From an uncultured Muribaculaceae bacterium (GTDB lineage Bacteria > Bacteroidota > Bacteroidia > Bacteroidales > Muribaculaceae): 64,000 nucleotides of DNA. The stretch lies in NCBI GenBank assembly GCA_910578095.1, contig CAJTOZ010000005.1, forward strand, positions 1 to 64,000, written 5' to 3'. The position numbers were made by a program, and so were the translations under genes. Shown in pieces: positions 33,222 through 42,697 of this stretch (position 1 is its first letter; every line of letters begins with the position of its first letter). The notes below the pieces were generated by a model. The model did not search any database, had not been told where the DNA came from, and was given only the letters and a program-made list of their open reading frames with translations.

Positions 33222-35075
33222 TTATTCTGCCATTATCTTCTCTACTTTTTCGACGAGTTCGCCTACAAGGAAGGGCTGTCCCTGCACCTTGTTGATGCGG
33301 CGTATGTTGACGTCGGGGAAGTGGCATTGCAGCCAGTCGGCCATCATGCCGCTGTTGAGCTCGGCCACAATCACGCGTTTGTAGCGGCGCAGCACATCGG
33401 CAGTATTGGCCGGCAGCGGGTTGATGTAGCGGAAGTGGGCGAAAGCGGTGGGTTTGCCTTTGGCGCATAGTTCGGCTGCTGCTGTGTGGAGATGTCCGTA
33501 GGTGCCGCCCCAGCCTACGAGGAGGGTGTCGGCATCGGCATCGCAGAGCACTTCGAGAGCGGGAATGTCGGAGGCTATGTGGTTGATTTTCTCGCGTCGG
33601 ATCTCGACCATACGCTCATGGTTGGCGGGATCAGTGCTGATGTTGCCGCGGCATTCGTCTTTTTCGAGACCGCCGATGCGGTGGGCCAGCCCTTCGGTGC
33701 CGGGCACTGCCCAGTAGCGCACGAGTGTTTCCGGATCGCGGCTGTAGGGCTGCCATTCGCCGGACGCCTGCAATTCTGCGGGCACGCGTGGGGGAGTGAT
33801 GGACGGATATTCATCGGGCTCGGGCACGCGCCATGCGGAGGCGCCGTTGCCTATGAAAGCATCGCTCAGGAGAATGACGGGGGTCATGTGCTCTACGGCG
33901 AGGCGCGATGCCTGGAATGCCATGTCGAAGCAATCGGTGGGAGTGGCGGGTGCAACCACCACGAGAGGGCTTTCGCCGTTGCGTCCGTAGAGTGCCTGCA
34001 TGAGGTCGGTCTGCTCGGTCTTTGTGGGGAGGCCTGTCGAGGGGCCGCCTCGCTGGACGTCGATGACTACGAGCGGCAACTCTGCCATTACGGCAAGGCC
34101 GAGAGCCTCGCTCTTCAGGGCAAGACCGGGACCCGATGTGGATGTGACGGCGAGGTTGCCGGCAAAGGAAGCGCCGATGGCAGAGCATACGCCGGCTATC
34201 TCATCCTCCATCTGCACGGCTTTCACGCCGAGGTCTTTGCGCTTGGCAAGCTCGTGGAGGATATCGGTGGCGGGGGTGATGGGGTATGAGCCGAGGAAGA
34301 GAGGCAGTCCGCTTTTCTCGGAGGCCATGATGAGGCCCCATGCCGTGGCGGTGTTGCCGTTGATATCGGTGTAGATGCCCGGGCGTGGATCTTCGCTTTC
34401 GATGCGGTAGGTGGGTACGGATGCGTGCACGTTATGTCCGTAGTCGAAACCGGCTTGGAGCACCCGCTTGTTGGCTTCGAAAATCGCAGGCTTACGGGCG
34501 AATTTGCTGCCGAGATGTGCTATGGCCTCCTCAAGGGGACGGTCGAAAAGCCAGCACACAAGACCGAGGGCGAAAATGTTGCGGCACTTGAGCATGCTCT
34601 TGTTGTCGAGGCCTGTGTCGGCAAGTGCATCGCGTGTCATCTGTGTGACAGGCACCTGCAGGAGACAGTTTTCGTCGATTCCGAGTTCGGCGAAAGGATC
34701 ATCGGTCTTGAATTCAGCCTTGCGCAGGTCTGCGGGGCGGAAAGAGTCGATATCGACTATCACGGTGCCTCCGTGGCGGAGGAAACGAATATTCTGCTTG
34801 AGAGCGGCGGGGTTCATGGCCACAAGCACGTCGCAGCTGTCGCCGGGAGTGTGTACGCCCACACCCACGCTGACCTGAAAGCCGCTGACACCGCTTAGCG
34901 AGCCCTGTGGGGCGCGTATTTCCGCGGGGTAATCCGGGAAAGTGGATACCTGACAGCCGAGGGCTGCCGATACGTTGGTGAAGATGTTGCCGGCGAGCTG
35001 CATTCCGTCGCCGGAGTCGCCGGAGAACCGGACAACCACCTTGTCAATAGTTTTGACCTGATGTTTTTCAGACAT
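33222..35075 (-). CDS. korA: 2-oxoacid:acceptor oxidoreductase subunit alpha (gamma-alpha fusion)
   Basis: The 617-residue protein fuses the gamma domain (residues about 1-190, starting VVVRFSGDSGDGMQLAGNIF) with the alpha domain, which carries GLIMASEKSGLPLFLGSYPITPATDIL and GPGLALKSEALGLAVMAELP. The two domains and KorB make the complete anaerobic 2-oxoacid dehydrogenase. Promoter at 35102-35133. Ferredoxin reduced here is a plausible donor for the NuoEFG-less complex I encoded downstream. Confidence 0.94.
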   Translation of the reverse strand: MSEKHQVKTIDKVVVRFSGDSGDGMQLAGNIFTNVSAALGCQVSTFPDYPAEIRAPQGSLSGVSGFQVSVGVGVHTPGDSCDVLVAMNPAALKQNIRFLRHGGTVIVDIDSFRPADLRKAEFKTDDPFAELGIDENCLLQVPVTQMTRDALADTGLDNKSMLKCRNIFALGLVCWLFDRPLEEAIAHLGSKFARKPAIFEANKRVLQAGFDYGHNVHASVPTYRIESEDPRPGIYTDINGNTATAWGLIMASEKSGLPLFLGSYPITPATDILHELAKRKDLGVKAVQMEDEIAGVCSAIGASFAGNLAVTSTSGPGLALKSEALGLAVMAELPLVVIDVQRGGPSTGLPTKTEQTDLMQALYGRNGESPLVVVAPATPTDCFDMAFQASRLAVEHMTPVILLSDAFIGNGASAWRVPEPDEYPSITPPRVPAELQASGEWQPYSRDPETLVRYWAVPGTEGLAHRIGGLEKDECRGNISTDPANHERMVEIRREKINHIASDIPALEVLCDADADTLLVGWGGTYGHLHTAAAELCAKGKPTAFAHFRYINPLPANTADVLRRYKRVIVAELNSGMMADWLQCHFPDVNIRRINKVQGQPFLVGELVEKVEKIMAE

Positions 35076-35101
35076 AAGATTCGGGTTGATTCATTTGCGC
35101 G

Positions 35102-35133
35102 GCAAAGCTACGAAAAAACAACGATACCCGCAA
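35102..35133 (-). promoter_or_regulatory. korAB promoter
   Basis: Minus strand: TTG (35131-35133), 20 nt, TAGCTTTGC (35102-35110); both match the Bacteroidetes consensus, 26 nt before the ATG. Confidence 0.6.
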
Positions 35134-35190
35134 TAATCGGCCGTTAAATATTTTCTGAACCGGCATGGGCTGCTTCCCCGCGGAATTGAG

Positions 35191-35199
35191 TAAATTTGC
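35191..35199 (+). promoter_or_regulatory. -7 box for glycosidase operon
   Basis: TAAATTTGC, exact TAnnTTTG match, 38 nt upstream of the ATG at 35238. No clear -33 TTG. Confidence 0.5.
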
Positions 35200-35237
35200 G
35201 GTGTGGCTCGTATTTGTTTGAAAACATATTCTGAAAA

Positions 35238-36668
35238 ATGAACAGATTCTTTACAATGTTGGCCGTATCGTTGGCCACGTCGGTGGCTGCCCATGCCGCT
35301 GTAGTGACGTATCCTGCGCCCGAGGGGGCGCGTCTCAACGACAGTTTCGGCGTAGAGGTGCGCGAATGCGGCACTGAGGAATGGCAGCCTGTGGATGTGT
35401 ACAATGTGCTTGTTGATGAAGTGTCGGACGGCCGGCACAAAGTGGTGAACTCGTCTATGGCCTATTTCGATTTCGACGGCCGGGTGGATGTGCGTGTGAC
35501 ACCGCGCGGGCGCCGGATAGAAAGCGTGGCTGTGCGTCCGTCGTCGTATGGTATCGACCACAGTGAGCGCGAGGGTTCCATATACTTCTCTCTCGACCGG
35601 CCGCGCAAGTTGTCGGTGGAGGTGAACGGCGATATTTTCGACAACCTGCAGCTGTTTGCCAACGCTATCGACACAGAGGCTCCGACGGCAAAGCAGCTAA
35701 AGAAACTGCGCAAGGATAAAAACTACATATATTTCGGCCCCGGCTACCATGTGTTCGACACACTGCAGGTGCGTTCGGGACAGCGTGTGTATGTGGCAGG
35801 TGGCGCCGTGGTGGATGGTGTAATAGAGGTGAGCGATGCCTCCGATGTGCGCGTGTCGGGCCGCGGGATGGTGTATCCGCACCGCAAGATGGGCCTCCGC
35901 GTGCAGCGCTCCAACAACGTGACGGTGGAAGGCCTGTTCACAACGCAATGTGCGGTGGGGCAAAGCGACAGCGTACATATAGAGAACGTGAAGCTGATGA
36001 GCTACTACGGATGGGGCGACGGCTTCAATGTGTTTGCATCGAACAATATAAGCTACAATGATTGCTTCGCGCGCACGTCGGACGACTGCACCACTATCTA
36101 TGCCACGCGAAAGGGCTATCAGGGCGGATGCCGCAACATACGGTTCGAGAACATGATTCTCTGGGCCGACGTGGCGCACCCCATCATGATAGGCCTCCAC
36201 TCCGAAACGGAGCGCCGTGAGGTGATAGAGGATGCGCTCTACCGCAATATCGACGTGCTCGACATGAAGGAAAAGCAGATAGACTATCAGGGCGTATTCG
36301 CCATCACGTGCGGCGACGATATCACGGTGCGCAACATCCGTTTCGAGGATGTGCGCGTGGAAAATTTCCGTCAGGGCAAGCTTATAGACATACGTATATG
36401 CTACAATAAAAAGTATTGTACGGCTCCCGGACTTGCTGTGGAGGATATATACTTCAAGAATATATATTACAACGGCGACCGTTCGGAGCTGTCGATGATC
36501 ATCGGCTACGATGAGACACGCAAGGTGCGTGGAGTACACTTCGACAATCTCGTGATCAACGGAGAGAAGATATACGACAAGATGCCCGGCAAGCCAGGCT
36601 GGTACAAGACGGCCGACATGGCGCGCATCTTTGTGGGCGAACATGTGGAAGACGTAACATTTGAATGA
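35238..36668 (+). CDS. secreted right-handed beta-helix glycosidase (GH28-like)
   Basis: The 476-residue protein has a signal peptide (about residues 1-20), an N-terminal beta-sandwich region, and a long parallel beta-helix (about 170-450) with repeated N-N-V/I-x-x-x-D/N turns (RSNNVTVEGLF, ASNNISYNDCF, CRNIRFENM, DITVRNIRFEDV). GWGDGFNVFAS and FARTSDDCTTIYAT supply clustered aspartates like the GH28 active site. GH28 or a related polysaccharide hydrolase is likely; the polysaccharide is unknown. It is coupled to the GH43 gene by an ATGA overlap. Confidence 0.75.
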   Translation: MNRFFTMLAVSLATSVAAHAAVVTYPAPEGARLNDSFGVEVRECGTEEWQPVDVYNVLVDEVSDGRHKVVNSSMAYFDFDGRVDVRVTPRGRRIESVAVRPSSYGIDHSEREGSIYFSLDRPRKLSVEVNGDIFDNLQLFANAIDTEAPTAKQLKKLRKDKNYIYFGPGYHVFDTLQVRSGQRVYVAGGAVVDGVIEVSDASDVRVSGRGMVYPHRKMGLRVQRSNNVTVEGLFTTQCAVGQSDSVHIENVKLMSYYGWGDGFNVFASNNISYNDCFARTSDDCTTIYATRKGYQGGCRNIRFENMILWADVAHPIMIGLHSETERREVIEDALYRNIDVLDMKEKQIDYQGVFAITCGDDITVRNIRFEDVRVENFRQGKLIDIRICYNKKYCTAPGLAVEDIYFKNIYYNGDRSELSMIIGYDETRKVRGVHFDNLVINGEKIYDKMPGKPGWYKTADMARIFVGEHVEDVTFE

Positions 36669-38317
36669 TGAGACATACAGCGCTGATACTTGCCGCGGCT
36701 TTAAGCCTTGCCGCTTCTGCACGGGAGGCCTGGGTGCCCGATCTGGGCAACGGCCGCTACCGCAACCCTGTGGTGCACGCCGATTATTCCGACCCCGATG
36801 TGGTGCGCACGCCCGAGGGAGATTATTATATGACGGCATCGAGTTTTGCCTGCACGCCGGGATTGCCCATATTGCACAGCACCGACCTTGTGAACTGGGA
36901 GATCGTGAATTATGCGCTTCCCGCATTGGAGCCACGTGAATTCTACGATGCCGCGCCGCGCCATGGCAAAGGTGTGTGGGCTCCGAGCATCCGCGAACAC
37001 GCGGGTGAGTACTATATATATTGGGGCGACCCGGATTTTGGCATTTTCATGGTGAAGACGTCCGATCCCCGTGGCGAGTGGAGCCGTCCGGTGCTGGTGA
37101 AAGCCGGCCGAGGAATGATAGACCCAACTCCCCTGTGGGATGACGACGGCCGCGTGTATCTCGTGCACGCATGGGCGGCAAGCCGCTCCGGATTCAACAG
37201 CGTGGTGACAGTGATGGAACTGAACTCCGAAGGTACGGAGCCGATAGGAGAGCCTGTGCTCGTGATGGACGGCAACGATGGTGTGAACCATACCGTGGAG
37301 GGCCCGAAACTGTACAAACGCAATGGATGGTACTATATATTTGCCCCGGCCGGTGGCGTGGAGCAGGGATGGCAGCTCGCCATGCGCTCCCGCAGCATAT
37401 ATGGCCCGTATGAGGTGCGCAGGGTTATGGCTCAGGGCGACAGCCCCGTGAACGGTCCTCATCAGGGAGCATGGGTGGACGATGCCGCCGGCGATTCGTG
37501 GTTCCTGCATTTTCAGGACAAGGGTCCCTATGGACGCGTGCTGCATCTGAACCCTATGCGCTGGGTTGATGATTGGCCCGTGATAGGCGAGGATAAGGAT
37601 GGCGACGGGTGTGGCACGCCCGTGCTTACATACCGCAAGCCTGCGTCTGTAGCGCCTTCGGCTGTTAAGGTGCCTGCCACGAGCGATACGTTCGACACGC
37701 ATAAGCTCGGCTTGCAGTGGGAATGGCACGGCAATCCCGGACTTGACTATGGTTTTGGATCGGATCTGGGCTTCTTCAGGCTATATGGCTGGCGCGCTCC
37801 GGAAGATTATGTGAATATGTGGGCTGTGCCTAATCTGCTGCTGCAGAAATTTCCGGCGGAGGAGTTCACGGCAACAGCCAAATTGCGGGTGTCGGCCAAG
37901 GCAAGCTCCGAAGGCGCGGTGTCCGGCCTTGTGGTGATGGGCTGGGATTACAGCGCTCTCGCGCTCGAGAAACGCGGCGAGAAGTTTGTGCTCAAGCGCC
38001 TGACATGCAAAGATGCGGAGCAGGGCAATGCCGAGGTATCGGAAGAAATAGCGGAAATCGCGCCCACGCGAGTGTATAGTGCGGGGCTGTATCCCAATTA
38101 TGAATGCGACATACAGTTGCGTGTGCGTGTGGAGCGCGGTGCCGAGTGCCGTTTCAGCTACAGCACCGACGGTGGCCGCCACTGGCATGATGCGGGGGCT
38201 GCGTTCCGTGCCCGTCAGGGCAAATGGATAGGAGCGAAAGTGGGTATGTTCAGTGTGGCTCCCGCCGGGGCCGACCGCGGCTGGGCGGATATTTATGAAT
38301 TCGTCGTGACACGCTGA
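36665..38317 (+). CDS. glycoside hydrolase family 43 enzyme (beta-xylosidase/arabinofuranosidase type)
   Basis: The 550-residue exported protein has a five-bladed GH43 propeller: general base Asp in HADYSDPDVVRTPEGDYYM, the pKa-tuning Asp in GMIDPTPLWDDDGRVYL and the general acid Glu in HTVEGPKLYKRNGWYYI. A C-terminal beta-sandwich (about residues 345-550) resembles the beta-xylosidase C2 domain. It should release xylose or arabinose from side chains of a plant or host glycan. No SusC/SusD pair or sensor is in the window, so this is a minimal degradative pair. Confidence 0.9.
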   Translation: MMRHTALILAAALSLAASAREAWVPDLGNGRYRNPVVHADYSDPDVVRTPEGDYYMTASSFACTPGLPILHSTDLVNWEIVNYALPALEPREFYDAAPRHGKGVWAPSIREHAGEYYIYWGDPDFGIFMVKTSDPRGEWSRPVLVKAGRGMIDPTPLWDDDGRVYLVHAWAASRSGFNSVVTVMELNSEGTEPIGEPVLVMDGNDGVNHTVEGPKLYKRNGWYYIFAPAGGVEQGWQLAMRSRSIYGPYEVRRVMAQGDSPVNGPHQGAWVDDAAGDSWFLHFQDKGPYGRVLHLNPMRWVDDWPVIGEDKDGDGCGTPVLTYRKPASVAPSAVKVPATSDTFDTHKLGLQWEWHGNPGLDYGFGSDLGFFRLYGWRAPEDYVNMWAVPNLLLQKFPAEEFTATAKLRVSAKASSEGAVSGLVVMGWDYSALALEKRGEKFVLKRLTCKDAEQGNAEVSEEIAEIAPTRVYSAGLYPNYECDIQLRVRVERGAECRFSYSTDGGRHWHDAGAAFRARQGKWIGAKVGMFSVAPAGADRGWADIYEFVVTR

Positions 38318-38329
38318 ACCACAGCAGAT

Positions 38330-38374
38330 AAAAAAGCGTTGTTAATGCATCACCCATTAACAACGCTTTTTTTT
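38330..38374 (+). terminator. intrinsic terminator after GH43, abutting next start codon
   Basis: 17-bp perfect stem (aaaaaagcgttgttaat / attaacaacgctttttt) with a 9-nt loop, followed by T-run to 38374. The ATG of the DUF4332 gene is the very next base. Confidence 0.85.
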
Positions 38375-38782
38375 ATGTCGTACAAAGTAGAACAGATAGA
38401 GGGTATCGGTCCCTCATATGCCGCAAAGCTTGAAGAAGCAGGCATAAGCACAACAGAGCAGCTGCTGGAAGCATGTGCAAAACCGGCAGGACGAAAGGCT
38501 CTGGCCGAGAAGCTGGACATCAGTGGCAAACTGATACTGCGGTGGACCAACCATGCCGACCTCATGCGCATCAAAGGCGTGGCCGGCCAGTTCGCCGAAC
38601 TGCTCGAGGCAGCCGGAGTGGACACGGTCAAGGAATTCCGCCATCGCGTGGCCGCCAATCTGCATGCGAAAATGGTGGAGGTGAACGATGAGCGCAATCT
38701 GTGCAACCGTGTGCCTTCCGTGGCAGAGCTGGAGCGCATGATAGAGCAGGCCAAGGAACTGGATCCGGTGGTGAGCTATTGA
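38375..38782 (+). CDS. DUF4332 helix-hairpin-helix protein
   Basis: The 135-residue protein begins MSYKVEQIEGIGPSYAAKLEEAGI and carries two helix-hairpin-helix-like units (IEGIGPSYAAKL at 8-19 and IKGVAGQFAELLEAAGV further on), as in DUF4332, a family with DNA-binding-type folds but no assigned function. The start codon follows the GH43 terminator directly; an in-frame ATG at 38345 lies inside the hairpin. No promoter matching the consensus was found, so expression may depend on read-through. Confidence 0.78.
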   Translation: MSYKVEQIEGIGPSYAAKLEEAGISTTEQLLEACAKPAGRKALAEKLDISGKLILRWTNHADLMRIKGVAGQFAELLEAAGVDTVKEFRHRVAANLHAKMVEVNDERNLCNRVPSVAELERMIEQAKELDPVVSY

Positions 38783-38799
38783 GCTTCGATTTGCCTTTG

Positions 38800-38854
38800 T
38801 AATATAATACATAGACGAGCGCTCCGCCGGAGCGCTCGTCTATGTATTATATTA
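38800..38854. terminator. 27-bp perfect palindrome, bidirectional terminator
   Basis: Arms 38800-38826 and 38828-38854 are exact complements around one central base, with core gagcgctccg. AT-rich outer stems and central GC core, between convergent DUF4332 and M16 peptidase genes. Far longer than a typical terminator stem. Confidence 0.8.
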
Positions 38855-38862
38855 GGGTAGTA

Positions 38863-41682
38863 TTACTCGGCGGGGTCGAGAACCATCACACGGTAGTTGC
38901 CCTGTTCGAGCAGGTTGCGCATGAAGTTCTGAATGTCGGTCGTAGTGATAGCGTTGATGACATCGGCTGCGCCATTGAATGTGTCGACACCGTTGATAAG
39001 GCTGCCGGCGATGGCATTGGTCCAGCTTTCGTTTTTCTCAAGGCTCTCGGTGGCGTTCTTGAGCATGTATTCCTTGATGGGGTTGAGTTCTTCATCGGTT
39101 ACGATCTCAGCCATTTCGCGGAATTTACCGTTGACCACTTCTATGACTTCGTCTTTGACCTCGGGCTTCACAGGGAAGGGTGCCTGTATAAAGGCGTTGG
39201 TGGCGTTGAGACGCTCGAGCTGTCCGTATGCTCCTATGCTGTAGGTGGCGCCCATTTCCTCGCGCACCTTCTTGAGGAGGCGGTTGGAGAGTATCTGCGA
39301 GGCGATGCTCATGATGGTGCGGTTGGCAGGAGTATAGTCCTCGGTGCCGCTGAGGGCTACGAAAATCCAGGACTGGGGTGTCTGCATGGGAGTGGTGAAA
39401 GTGGTGGTGCCATTGCCCTTGGCCGGTTCTACGGCGGGGTTGGTCGCGGGTGCGGCAGTCTTGGCGGCTGCATTGGCGGGGAGAGTGGCGATGTACTGTT
39501 CAAGCATGGGCTTGAATGTGTCGAGGTCAATGTTGCCTGTGAACACGAATGTGTAGTCGGCGGCGTTGGCGGAGAGGTTTTTCACCAGGTTGAGGATGGC
39601 TGTGCGGTCGGCATTCTTGATGTCGGCGCTGCCGATCACCTGCTTGAGGGGCGATGCGAAGAGGGTCTCCATCACGCGCTTGCTGAAGATGTACTCGGGC
39701 TGTGCCTCCTGATTGCCGAGGATGCCTGCAATGCTGCTCTGCGCGGCGGCGAAATCGTCGGGCGTGATGGTGAAGTCGGTGAAGGTCATGTAGATCATCT
39801 CCATGAGTATGGGGAGGTCTTTCACGGTGGTGGAACCGTCGAGGCTGCGATAGTAGTCGTCGACGTCGATATCAAGTTTCACCTGACGGCCCTGAAGATA
39901 TTTCTTCATGTCGCTGTTGGTGTATTCGCCGAGTCCGGAGTTCTGGAATGCGTAGGGGAAGAACTTCACGCTGGGAGCGAGGGCAGGATCGATGGACGCC
40001 ATGCCTCCGAGGGCGATGGCGCTGAAGAGCACTTCGTTGTCCTTGAACTTGGTGGGCTTTACTATTACCTTGACACCGTTGCTGAGGGTGAACTGAGTGG
40101 CATCCCACTGGTCAAGGTGCTCGGTGGCGGTGATGCTGCCGGGTGCGGGTAGGGAGGGGATGAGGGGCTCGCTCTTCATCTCGTCGCGGTAGGGCTCGAT
40201 ATCCTCGGCGTCGACTTTGGCTATGACAGCGGCTACTTCGGCTTCGGACGGTACGCGGAAGTTTTCATTGTCGGGAAGCAGACCCACGAACACGCGGTTG
40301 TCGGCGGTGATGAGCTGCGGAAGCAACTGGTTGATTACGTCGACGGGGATCATTGCAGCAAGCTGGTTGTAGATCTGATAGTCGGTGGCAATGCCGGGCA
40401 TGGGTATGCCGTCGATGAATGTGCGCACGATCTCGCGGGAGTAGGTGTCGTTCTCGGTGTTGTTGCGGTCGTTGTACTGCTTTTCGAGCTGCGAGAGGAA
40501 TTCGGCCTTTGCGCGGTCATATTCTCCGGGGGTGAAGCCGCCACGCTGTGCGCGAAGCAGTTCGCGGTACACTTCTTCAATGGCGGGCAGCATGTCGTTG
40601 CCTTTTACAACACCCTGAATGGTGAAGGCGTCCTTTGTCTTGGAGATGAAGAAATCATCGTAGTAGCTTCCTGCGGATGCGAAGTCGGCATCGGGGCGGT
40701 TGGATGCTTCGTCGAGACGGTTGTTGAGCATGGCGGTGATCAGGCGTGTGATGTAGGACGTCTGATAGTACATGGGGGTGTTGCGGAGCTCGCGGGGCAT
40801 TTTATCGCCCTTGAAGAACATGAGGAAGAGACCAACGGGCTGCTCTGTGTCTTTTCCGATGGCGTAGATGGTGCCTTCGTTGTCGGCTACGTCGAAATAA
40901 ACACGTTCGGCAGCGTTCTCGGGCATTTTGATGCCGCTGAACATCTCTTTGATTTTAGCTTCGATGCGGGCGGGGTCGATGTCGCCCACAACGATGATGC
41001 CCTGCTGGTCGGGACGATACCATTTGTGGTAGTAGTCGCGCAGCACCTGGGGGTCGAAGTTGTCGACCACTTCCATGGTTCCGATCGGGAGGCGGTGGCC
41101 GTAGCGGTTGTCGGGGAAGATGGTGGGCAGCAGTTGCTCGAGGATGCGCATCTGGCCGACATTGCTGCGGCGCCATTCTTCATGGATGACACCACGTTCT
41201 TTATTTATTTCATCGGTGTCGAGGAGCAGGGCGTTTGCCCAGTCGTGGAGAATGAGAAGACAGCTGTCCTGCACGCTTTCACGGGCGGTGGGGACGCTGG
41301 ATATATTGTAGACGGTTTCGTCGACGGATGTGTAGGCGTTGAGGTTGTGTCCGAATTTCACGCCCACGCTTTCGAGCCAGTCGATGAGGCTGTTGCCGGG
41401 GAAGTTCTCGGTGCCGTTGAAGCACATGTGCTCGAGGAAGTGGGCGAGACCGCGCTGGTTGTCTTCTTCAAGCACGGAGCCCACTTTCTGTGCGATGTAG
41501 AAATCGGCTTGTCCTTTGGGCGTTTCGTTATGGCGGATGTAGTAGGTAAGGCCGTTGTCGAGCTTACCTACGATTACGGCGCTGTCGACAGGCAGTTGCG
41601 GCAGTTCCGGCATCTGAGCCTTGGCCTGGAATGCGGCGAGGCCTGCGAGCAGGAGAATGCAGCTTTTGAAGATTTTTTTCAT
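38863..41682 (-). CDS. M16 family zinc metallopeptidase (pitrilysin/insulinase type)
   Basis: The 939-residue exported protein has a signal peptide (MKKIFKSCILLLAGLAAFQAKAQ) and the inverted zinc motif HFLEH at 81-85 in LAHFLEHMCFNGTENFPGN, plus a downstream glutamate region RGVIHEEWRRS. Two M16 halves (about 35-480 and 490-939) are present; only the first has the zinc motif, as usual. It should degrade peptides in the periplasm. The start at 41682 was chosen over an in-frame codon at 41715 because it begins the signal peptide. Confidence 0.93.
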   Translation of the reverse strand: MKKIFKSCILLLAGLAAFQAKAQMPELPQLPVDSAVIVGKLDNGLTYYIRHNETPKGQADFYIAQKVGSVLEEDNQRGLAHFLEHMCFNGTENFPGNSLIDWLESVGVKFGHNLNAYTSVDETVYNISSVPTARESVQDSCLLILHDWANALLLDTDEINKERGVIHEEWRRSNVGQMRILEQLLPTIFPDNRYGHRLPIGTMEVVDNFDPQVLRDYYHKWYRPDQQGIIVVGDIDPARIEAKIKEMFSGIKMPENAAERVYFDVADNEGTIYAIGKDTEQPVGLFLMFFKGDKMPRELRNTPMYYQTSYITRLITAMLNNRLDEASNRPDADFASAGSYYDDFFISKTKDAFTIQGVVKGNDMLPAIEEVYRELLRAQRGGFTPGEYDRAKAEFLSQLEKQYNDRNNTENDTYSREIVRTFIDGIPMPGIATDYQIYNQLAAMIPVDVINQLLPQLITADNRVFVGLLPDNENFRVPSEAEVAAVIAKVDAEDIEPYRDEMKSEPLIPSLPAPGSITATEHLDQWDATQFTLSNGVKVIVKPTKFKDNEVLFSAIALGGMASIDPALAPSVKFFPYAFQNSGLGEYTNSDMKKYLQGRQVKLDIDVDDYYRSLDGSTTVKDLPILMEMIYMTFTDFTITPDDFAAAQSSIAGILGNQEAQPEYIFSKRVMETLFASPLKQVIGSADIKNADRTAILNLVKNLSANAADYTFVFTGNIDLDTFKPMLEQYIATLPANAAAKTAAPATNPAVEPAKGNGTTTFTTPMQTPQSWIFVALSGTEDYTPANRTIMSIASQILSNRLLKKVREEMGATYSIGAYGQLERLNATNAFIQAPFPVKPEVKDEVIEVVNGKFREMAEIVTDEELNPIKEYMLKNATESLEKNESWTNAIAGSLINGVDTFNGAADVINAITTTDIQNFMRNLLEQGNYRVMVLDPAE

Positions 41683-41722
41683 TGCAGTAAAATAATGATT
41701 TTGTTGTTTCTGCATTATAAGA

Positions 41723-41753
41723 CGGCGGCTGCAATGGAAAATTACAGCCGCCG
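41723..41753 (-). terminator. terminator-like hairpin after DUF3298 gene
   Basis: 9-bp stem cggcggctg / cagccgccg between the DUF3298 lipoprotein and the M16 peptidase. Only a weak T-run follows on the minus strand. Confidence 0.45.
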
Positions 41754-41778
41754 CGGTTAAAAGATGTTAATGCGGGTG

Positions 41779-42594
41779 TCAGTTCAGGTCGCTAAGATTG
41801 AAATACTTGATGGCGAACGGGGTCATGTATTCCACCAGTTCGTAGGGGTAGAACGATATGCGGATCGCGCCCTGTGCGTAGCTCGCCACCTCGTAGGGCT
41901 GGTACACGAACACTATTTCGCCGCCCGGCGAGAGCATGAAATTGTTGCCGGCAGGCAGCGATGCAATGGTGGTGGGGCCTATCACCTGCTCCAGCGCGTC
42001 GGCCTGCGTCTGTATGGCCGCTGCGAGCGAGTCGGCGCGTCCGGCGTCGAAGAGGTCGTTGAAGGAAAGCACACGGCCGCCGCGTATGTCGTAGTTGATG
42101 TAGTAGGTGGTGGTGAGGCCGTGGGCCGCACGGGGCTGATAGTCGGATGTGCTGACACTGTACACGAGCAGGTCGGGGGTGAGGTTCACCAGCGTGCCGC
42201 TCACGGTGTTGAAGCCGTCGGCCTCGGTTCCGGGATTGACCGAATCGACGCGCTCAAAATTGTAGCCCAACTGTTCGATGGTGCGGGTCATGTATTTTGC
42301 CACTATGCCATCGTAGTCGGTGCCCACGGTGTCGAACGCCACCTTGAGAATGCTGTCGTAGAGAGGGCGCACATCGTTTTCGAAGAGCGCGTTGGGGAGC
42401 ATGATGCTCACAGAGTCGGTGAAAGTGATGTCTTCGTCGGTGCCGAACTCACGGGCAGAGTTGAACAGACGGTAGGTGCCGCCGCCTTCCACCACAAAAA
42501 ACTCCAGGCCCTTCTTGGACTGTTCGTTGCAACCGGTGGCCAATGCAGCCAGCATTGCTGCGCCTATGGCGCACAGGGGAAATATTTTTCTCAT
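41779..42594 (-). CDS. DUF3298 (RsiV-like) lipoprotein
   Basis: The 271-residue protein has a lipoprotein signal peptide (LAALATGCNEQ, Cys lipidation) and a C-terminal DUF3298 domain with GGRVLSFNDLFDAG and VFVYQPYEVASYAQGAI, the pattern shared with the anti-sigma factor RsiV of Bacillus, here without its transmembrane anchor. It may bind a periplasmic ligand; no function is proven. The start ATG at 42594 is clear; a longer frame upstream runs through the tRNA gene and is not real. Promoter TAATTTTGC at 42683-42691, about 90 nt leader. Confidence 0.85.
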   Translation of the reverse strand: MRKIFPLCAIGAAMLAALATGCNEQSKKGLEFFVVEGGGTYRLFNSAREFGTDEDITFTDSVSIMLPNALFENDVRPLYDSILKVAFDTVGTDYDGIVAKYMTRTIEQLGYNFERVDSVNPGTEADGFNTVSGTLVNLTPDLLVYSVSTSDYQPRAAHGLTTTYYINYDIRGGRVLSFNDLFDAGRADSLAAAIQTQADALEQVIGPTTIASLPAGNNFMLSPGGEIVFVYQPYEVASYAQGAIRISFYPYELVEYMTPFAIKYFNLSDLN

Positions 42595-42682
42595 AATCAG
42601 TTGAGCTTTTATTGCTTTGAGATGTAAAGATATAACATGGCACCGGAGCGCCGGGTTCGGTGTGGCGGGCGCAAAAAACGCT

Positions 42683-42691
42683 GCAAAATTA
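42683..42691 (-). promoter_or_regulatory. -7 box for DUF3298 lipoprotein gene
   Basis: TAATTTTGC on the minus strand, exact match; it lies back-to-back with the tRNA promoter (42698-42730). Confidence 0.5.
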
Positions 42692-42697
42692 GCTTTT

